Notes under the pieces: generated by a model
What the model was told of the DNA's origin: nothing
The model's input: the letters and a program-made list of their open reading frames with translations, nothing else
Database searches by the model: none
In this document: piece by piece, positions 58,906-64,000 of the stretch
Numbering within the stretch: position 1 is the stretch's first letter
Layout: the number at the start of each line of letters is the position of its first letter
Source: Euclidia mi
Taxonomy: Eukaryota; Arthropoda; Insecta; Lepidoptera; Erebidae
Assembly (NCBI GenBank): GCA_944739405.2
Contig: OX123182.2
Location: 53,881,183-53,945,182 of the forward strand
Direction: 5' to 3'
DNA length: 64,000 nt
Position numbers and translations under genes: made by a program

Positions 58906-60430
58906 TTATTTTGAACTAATGCCCAATTTTAAAGCGAGTTCAGTAATAAGTGATTTTTTCATTTTAATTTTCAGACCCAATTTACTTAAATTCCTGTCAG
59001 CATTTCGAAGCCAATCATTCTCATTATATATTATAGGTATCAAATACCTATTGGTTCTTCTGCCATAATAATTTTTTATTGCTTGTTGGATTAATTTTCC
59101 TTTGCGGACGCTTTTAGTATTATATTTATTTTGCCTTTTGACTTTATGCTGATCGCTAAAGAACTGCTCAAGAACCACTAGGTACTTAACCTAAGGCTAC
59201 TATTTATCTTTTCTGAAAACTGTGCAAGGGCTGAGGCGATGCTGCGGCCGCGCCTGAACCCATGCTGTGTATCTGATAGTAGTTTGTTATGTTCTAAAAA
59301 TTCGCTTATCGGACCAACGACTATCTTTTCAACTATTTTATTAATAACTGACAATATGGCAATCGGTCTGTTGTTGGAATAATCACAGTGCTTACCTTGC
59401 TTGTATATTGGCCTAATTATAGCTTTTTTTAGCAGACTTGGATATTCACCTTTCGCTAAACATAATTATATTGACAAAATGTGCCAAAACCGGTGATATT
59501 TCCTTTTAAATTAGTTTTAAGTCTATGATACGTATACAATCAATGCCTGGCGCCTTATCACTGCTCAGCTGATCTATTATTTTACTCACAATTGTACTAT
59601 TAACAGGAGTGAAACGAAACATTACATTACTTGACTGTACATACTGACCTCTGTCCAAAAACCTAGTATTACAGCTATGCTTTATTTTTAAAATCTCAGT
59701 AGTAAATGTATCCGAAAAGTTATTACAAGTATTATACATTGACTATTTTTTTCCAAAATATCGTGTTACCATCTCATCTATATTTATTTTATTTCAACCA
59801 ATCCAATTATTAATTTTTGAGCATATTTTTCTAGGATCGCCATTATATTTTTTAATTTATTCCTGCCTAAATTTATTTTCTCTTTAAACATCAATTTGTT
59901 AACCTTATTTCTAAAGCGAGTTTCTAATCGTTTCGTAAAGTTATTTGGTGTATTTTTCCATTCTCTAAATAACTGGTCCCTACGTAACAACATATTATTT
60001 AAGGCTCCTCTTATCCAGGGCTGTGATTCACGTTTTTTCTTTCTTAATATTACATTTTTATTTTTATTATAAATATTGTTAAAAACACACTGCAACCTTC
60101 TATACAAAGTTAGAGGACAATCAATAGACAATAGTTGAGACCAATTGTAATCAGTAATTTTTCTAGATTCCAAATTATTATTAATTACATACCGAATGAC
60201 CGAGTTCTTGTTGTTATTGCACGGATGTATCGCACCTATCGGAATCGACACGCCAACCATGTGATGGTCGGACATAAAACACTCAATCACAAAGGACATG
60301 CAGTCGCGCAACTGCGTCGTTCGCACCCACACGTGATCGATACACGTTTCATACGACGGTTGACAAGAAGAGATTGACTTAAGCATCAACCGCCTCTGTA
60401 CGTTTGTAATAAATAAACATGGAAAATCCT
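58906..60430 (-). pseudogene. Jockey-like LINE with internal deletion (endonuclease end, linker, RT start, C-terminus)
   Basis: The frame 59784-60389 (201 codons) starts inside the endonuclease: IDHVWV (residues 17-22) and SDHH (40-43) are the final conserved motifs of AP-type endonucleases. A basic linker follows. 59506-59739 carries the start of RT (DKAPGID). Degenerate sequence follows to about 59215 with QHGFRRGRS. Then the catalytic core is missing and 58906-59178 gives the C-terminus (NYYGRRTNRYL). Linker and RT start resemble the element at 4170-6320. Non-functional. Confidence 0.82.
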
Positions 60431-60750
60431 CTTACTTACTAAATAATAAAAGTATTAAATAATTACTATCAAACATTTTCAGTGACGTGAGCGTTGTGTT
60501 GAAATACTTGCATCGCTGCACTTGACAGCGTAGCTTCAGAGAAAGGTTGCTTTTCAGTGCCAGTCAATGTTGGAACAGGCCGGCTCTCGGCGAAGGAAAC
60601 ACGCTTGTGTATTATAATGCATTTACTGTTTCAAAATAGACGATTTAAAATGAGGTGGTAAAGAATTTACTTTTAAAATTTGTGGAGTACGTTGTTCGGT
60701 TTTTTAAATCAAATCACACGCACTTTTTGTAATTTTTACTTACACACTAC
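60431..60750. other. No recognisable gene
   Basis: Nothing identified. Confidence 0.5.
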
Positions 60751-60988
60751 CATCTAGCCCCAAACTAAGCAGAACTATTACGAATCCTAGATAATGGATA
60801 AACATAATAATATACTTTCTTTTCGTAAATACACACATATTTTACCTAGAAATACCCAGACCAAGAAAAACTTTCTTCATTTTTTTTCTCACCTTTTATC
60901 ATTCACGCACACAAGTTTGACTTGAGTGGTAATCGAACATCCAACCTCCGGCATGATAGTCGTTTACACTCCCACTACGCCACTGGGT
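60751..60988 (-). mobile_element. tRNA-derived SINE (CATCTAGT family), minus strand
   Basis: CATCTAGCCCCAAACTAAGC at the tail, CACTCCCACTACGCCACTGG at the head. An extra T/C-rich insert lies at about 60870-60900. Confidence 0.75.
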
Positions 60989-61146
60989 CTTTACAATTAT
61001 GTTAGCTTTTTTTTCTTAATGTATGGTTACTTGTTGGTAACTTCTAATGTTATATAAGAAGTTTTATCTTATTATCAGTAAACACGTTACCACAAATGTC
61101 AGACAACCAAAGTTTTTGCTACTTAATCATGTTCATGTTTTTATTT

Positions 61147-61335
61147 CGTGGGTTCGATTCCCACTCAAGTCAAACATTTGTGTGCATGAACATGGATGTT
61201 TGTCTTGGTCTGGGTGTTTCTATGTATAATATGTATGTATTTACAAAAAAAAAGTATATATGTACGAGTATGTTTATCCATTATCTAGTACCCATACTAC
61301 AAGCTCTGCTTAGTTTGGGACTAGATGGTGCTGTG
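61147..61335 (+). mobile_element. tRNA-derived SINE (CATCTAGT family), head truncated
   Basis: Begins CGTGGGTTCGATTCCCACTC (B box) and continues to TAGTTTGGGACTAGATGGTG. The A-box part is missing. Confidence 0.78.
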
Positions 61336-61419
61336 TGAATGTGGTATTTTTGTATTTTTGTATGTTTGTTACGAATAAACTAAAAAAGTACTGGCCGGAT
61401 TTAAAAAATTCTTTCATCA

Positions 61420-61713
61420 TTGTAATGTGACATTATCACTGAGTAACATAGGCCCTACCCTTACCCTTAAGTTAATTACTCAAGATGAGACGTAGCACGT
61501 CGTTCAGGCAGAGTGACGATAGAGTAGCGGTGCCGGCCTCTCTGTCGGCCCCTTTATATACTAGAGCTCTCCATCAGAGTTGGTGTCGGTGTATTACCAT
61601 ATAAGGCAAACTCCACGAGCACGGACGATGGCCTTCTCTGATTGGCCGGCGTATGGACGGTATTATGACGCAAATTCGGTAGGTACCGGACATACGTTAC
61701 AATACCGCCCGCC
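61420..61713 (-). mobile_element. Probable LTR of a retrotransposon, minus strand
   Basis: About 294 bp bounded by TGTAACG (minus-strand left) and CATTACA (right), with inverted TGTAA/TTACA ends. On the minus strand it carries GGCCAATCAG and, downstream, TATATAAAGG, a plausible core promoter. Directly upstream of the left end AAGGCGGGCGGTAT resembles a polypurine tract, so this may be a 3' LTR with part of the internal region lost. No matching second LTR or target-site duplication was seen. Confidence 0.5.
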
Positions 61714-62164
61714 TTAGGAGAGGATTTTACGTGGCTAAATTATATATATAACTTCTTATCCAATTAAATACGCTAGATATTTTGTGTATTTAATGCTCAT
61801 AGAAATTGTCTTTTACAGTATATCATTATAATGAATATTTTAAAAGATCTAGCTAAAGTAAGATGAGAAAATAAATTCACCGCTCGCACACTGATACTCC
61901 GTCGGGATTAGACTTTCTTGATGCGATCGATTATTTGAAATGTGTAATAATGAAATAAATAATTTCATGTTTCAGAAGACTGTTTCAATGCCTTTAGATT
62001 GCATTTTGTATTATTCAAATTGAACATGCCATTCCAAAGAAATTACAAACGTAAAAGTATGGCATTGCGGGTGCATCAAATGGAAATGTGGCTAATTCCA
62101 CTAGAAATTAATTACTTACAAGTAGCTAGGTACCTAAATTAAACTAAAAGTATACTATTTATCC
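61714..62164. other. No recognisable gene
   Basis: If the LTR call is right, the first part is internal retrotransposon DNA, but nothing coding is visible. Confidence 0.4.
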
Positions 62165-62385
62165 ACGTAAAACATTTCACAGTCCACTGCTGGACAAGGG
62201 CATCACGGTAGCATTGAATCAATTGAAAGATTTGGACTACTATAACCGCGCTAGCCAGAGGGCTGGTATGAAGTTTCATATAGAGTTTTCTGCATCTTCG
62301 TAAAGTGACTATATGCTTCATGTATTTTCCTTAGACGCCTCTTAAGACACCCACGGAATGAAATGGGGTAGTGATACTTTGTATC
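62165..62385 (-). mobile_element. SINE tail fragment, minus strand
   Basis: CAGTCCACTGCTGGACAAGG and CGCCTCTTAAGACACCCACG correspond to 12118-12330 in inverse. Confidence 0.65.
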
Positions 62386-62683
62386 CTCAATCTAAATCAA
62401 AACAATGGATAACAAGCTGAGCCCGCGGCTACAGCCATGCTATTTAAGGCTACTGCGCCACACCCGTGACTCATAGTTTAATGTTATATAGATTATGGCC
62501 TTTCTCGACAAATGAGCTACTAAACACAAACACAATTATTCAAATTAGACCAGTAGATCTTGAGATAATCGCGTTCAACCAAGCAAACAAACGAACTCTT
62601 CAGCTTTGTAATATTAGTTTTTCAGACAATTATATGAAAATGTATTTTCTCTTAAGATGGCCCCCACACTAACTATAATCCTG

Positions 62684-62857
62684 TATCGCAGGCAACTTTA
62701 CAAACATTCAATCAAACGAAACAAATAACACCTTGGCTCGAAACAGTAATTTGTAGATCACACAAAGTAATGTTTCGTGTGGTCATCGAACCCACGACAC
62801 TCAGTGCAGAGCTAAACAGCGATGCGAAGCTTAAACCACTACGCCATACGTAATAGT
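62684..62857 (-). mobile_element. tRNA-derived SINE, minus strand
   Basis: GTATCGCAGGCAACTTTACA at the tail, GTCATCGAACCCACGACAC at the B box, and ACCACTACGCCATA at the A-box side. Confidence 0.72.
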
Positions 62858-63106
62858 CACCATAAAGGCTGCTACACACAGTGCCGGCGGCAGGCGGAGC
62901 CGCCAGCCTGGCCGCACAAAAGAGCCGCCGGCCTGGCCGCCGGCATGGCCGCCTGGGTAGGACGGCGGGCCGCGCGGGTTGCGATTTAGGGATGCTCGAT
63001 CCAAGTGCTACTTGCAAATCGATTGCAAGTTGCATTTAACAGAATCAACCACCAAAAGCATTTACAGTTATTTTAGCAGGAGAGATTCTTTATATTTCAA
63101 CTGTAT

Positions 63107-63240
63107 GGTTGGCCGCGTGGCTTAAGCGACCGCCTGACGTTGCGCCGAGGGTTATGGATTCGATCCCCACACGAAACAGAAATTTGTATGAATTTTATGT
63201 CTGTTAATTGTATGTTTGTATGGTGCTTTGTCTGTTTCTT
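63107..63240 (+). mobile_element. tRNA-derived SINE, nested
   Basis: GGTTGGCCGCGTGGCTTAAG (A box region) and GGATTCGATCCCC (B box), with a short TTTG-rich body. Confidence 0.7.
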
Positions 63241-63248
63241 TGTACACA

Positions 63249-63445
63249 TACATACATAGACTCACGCCTGTTTCCCCGAAGGGGTAGGCAGAGGCCATAT
63301 TAAACGCCCACTTTTCGCCAGTGTTTTGATCCCACGTAATAGGTGGCGAGCCTATTGCCGCTTATCGGGATATTTTGTTTGCCAGAGCCTCGTCCGTTGA
63401 TCGGCAGGTGCACCACTTGCAGGTGAGGTTGGCTTGGGACCCTAA
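63249..63445 (-). mobile_element. SINE, tail part, nested, minus strand
   Basis: CATACATACATAGACTCACG and CCCCGAAGGGGTAGGCAGAG, the inverse of the common tail, then GAGCCTATTGCCGCTTATC. The head is degraded. Confidence 0.7.
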
Positions 63446-63722
63446 GTTCTTGGTGGGAAACCTATGCACCCAATACATATTACATAATAAAATGAAAACT
63501 ACAGCTGCTATGGCAATGTTAACGACTTCGTTATTCATCGTAATCGATAACCAATCACAAAGTGTCACGTCACTAGCGTTCTACACGACTGTCACAACTG
63601 GAATGTTGGGTGGCTTTCTGCGGCCGATGCCGGCGGCACGGACGTCCGCCAAAAGCCGGCGGCATGAGCCGCGTGACAAAAGCCGGCGGCTCGCGCCGCC
63701 GGCACCTTGTGTAGCAGCCTTA

Positions 63723-63775
63723 AAAATTTTTCGCAATCCATTGCTGGACAAAGGCCTCTCCTAATTTACATTCCA
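63723..63775 (-). mobile_element. SINE tail fragment, minus strand
   Basis: CAATCCATTGCTGGACAAAG and GGCCTCTCCTAA match the 12118 family tail in inverse. It lies directly at the TAA of the preceding element. Confidence 0.55.
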
Positions 63776-64000
63776 ATAGCATTATGACAATAGTGAGCAA
63801 ATAGGACCCTGACCTATGATACCACCCTGACTTGACGGGTTCTAATAAGGTTTCATGTCTCGTTTTTCTTCTCTACGCAAAGATACTATTTGTTTCGTGT
63901 ATATTCCTTACGTCCCTTTACGTCGCTAACGAAGGTAGTGACGCTTTATATTCTTAATCCCTCACCAATCGGAACATTTTAGACAATATGTAACAGTATT
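63776..64000. other. No recognisable feature
   Basis: Nothing identified up to the window end. Confidence 0.5.

Larger units (their letters stand above)
62866..63720. mobile_element. PIF/Harbinger-like non-autonomous element with nested SINEs
   Basis: The ends AGGCTGCTACACACAGTGCC and (inverse) AGGCTGCTACACAAGGTGCC form 26 bp inverted repeats with two mismatches. TAA is duplicated at 62863-62865 and 63721-63723, the usual target of PIF/Harbinger. The subterminal regions are dense in GCCGGCGGC. Two SINEs lie inside. The open frame 63375-63764 runs through SINE and terminal DNA and is not a gene. Confidence 0.75.

Noticed and set aside
63375..63764. 129-codon open frame
   Set aside because: It crosses a SINE tail, unique DNA, the GC-rich end of a TIR element and another SINE piece.

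Overview
The window reads as nuclear DNA of a moth or butterfly (Lepidoptera). The base composition is AT-rich. Repeats typical of that order recur throughout: short non-autonomous Helitrons with A|T insertion sites, several tRNA-headed SINE families whose tails carry a CTCACGCCTG-type motif or GTAT microsatellites, Jockey-like and RTE-like LINE relics, and small TA- or TAA-flanked MITEs. No complete host gene can be supported. Nearly every long open frame is either reverse-transcriptase debris or a chance frame. Three short open frames (8120-8410 +, 9462-9833 -, 45434-45667 -) look protein-like and may be exons, but I do not recognise them.

Layout. 1-7.7 kb: mosaic of Helitron pieces, a SINE, a 1.1 kb TIR element flanked by TA, a degraded LINE on the minus strand (4.2-6.3 kb) and a 378 bp MITE. 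7.7-21 kb: sparse repeats, two candidate exons, SINE relics and long stretches with nothing recognisable. 21.2-26.7 kb: a second LINE on the plus strand, split by a 2.3 kb TIR element and followed by a Helitron. 28.8-32 kb: two Helitrons joined head to tail, each filled with a tandem array. 35.8-40.1 kb: a foldback-like TIR element, an RTE-type tail and a 0.7 kb dispersed repeat. 41.7-44.6 kb: dense SINE and Helitron cluster. 47.4-53.1 kb: a 5.7 kb Helitron-like composite containing a 1,938 bp tandem duplication. 53-64 kb: SINEs, hairpins, MITEs, an internally deleted LINE related to the first one, a probable LTR, and a TAA-flanked TIR element with GC-rich ends and nested SINEs.

There is no operon or pathway here. 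The interest lies in how the mobile elements are built and stacked: Helitrons that amplify as tandems and carry higher-order repeats, nested insertions that can be ordered in time, and several near-perfect hairpins. I found no convincing new functional system.
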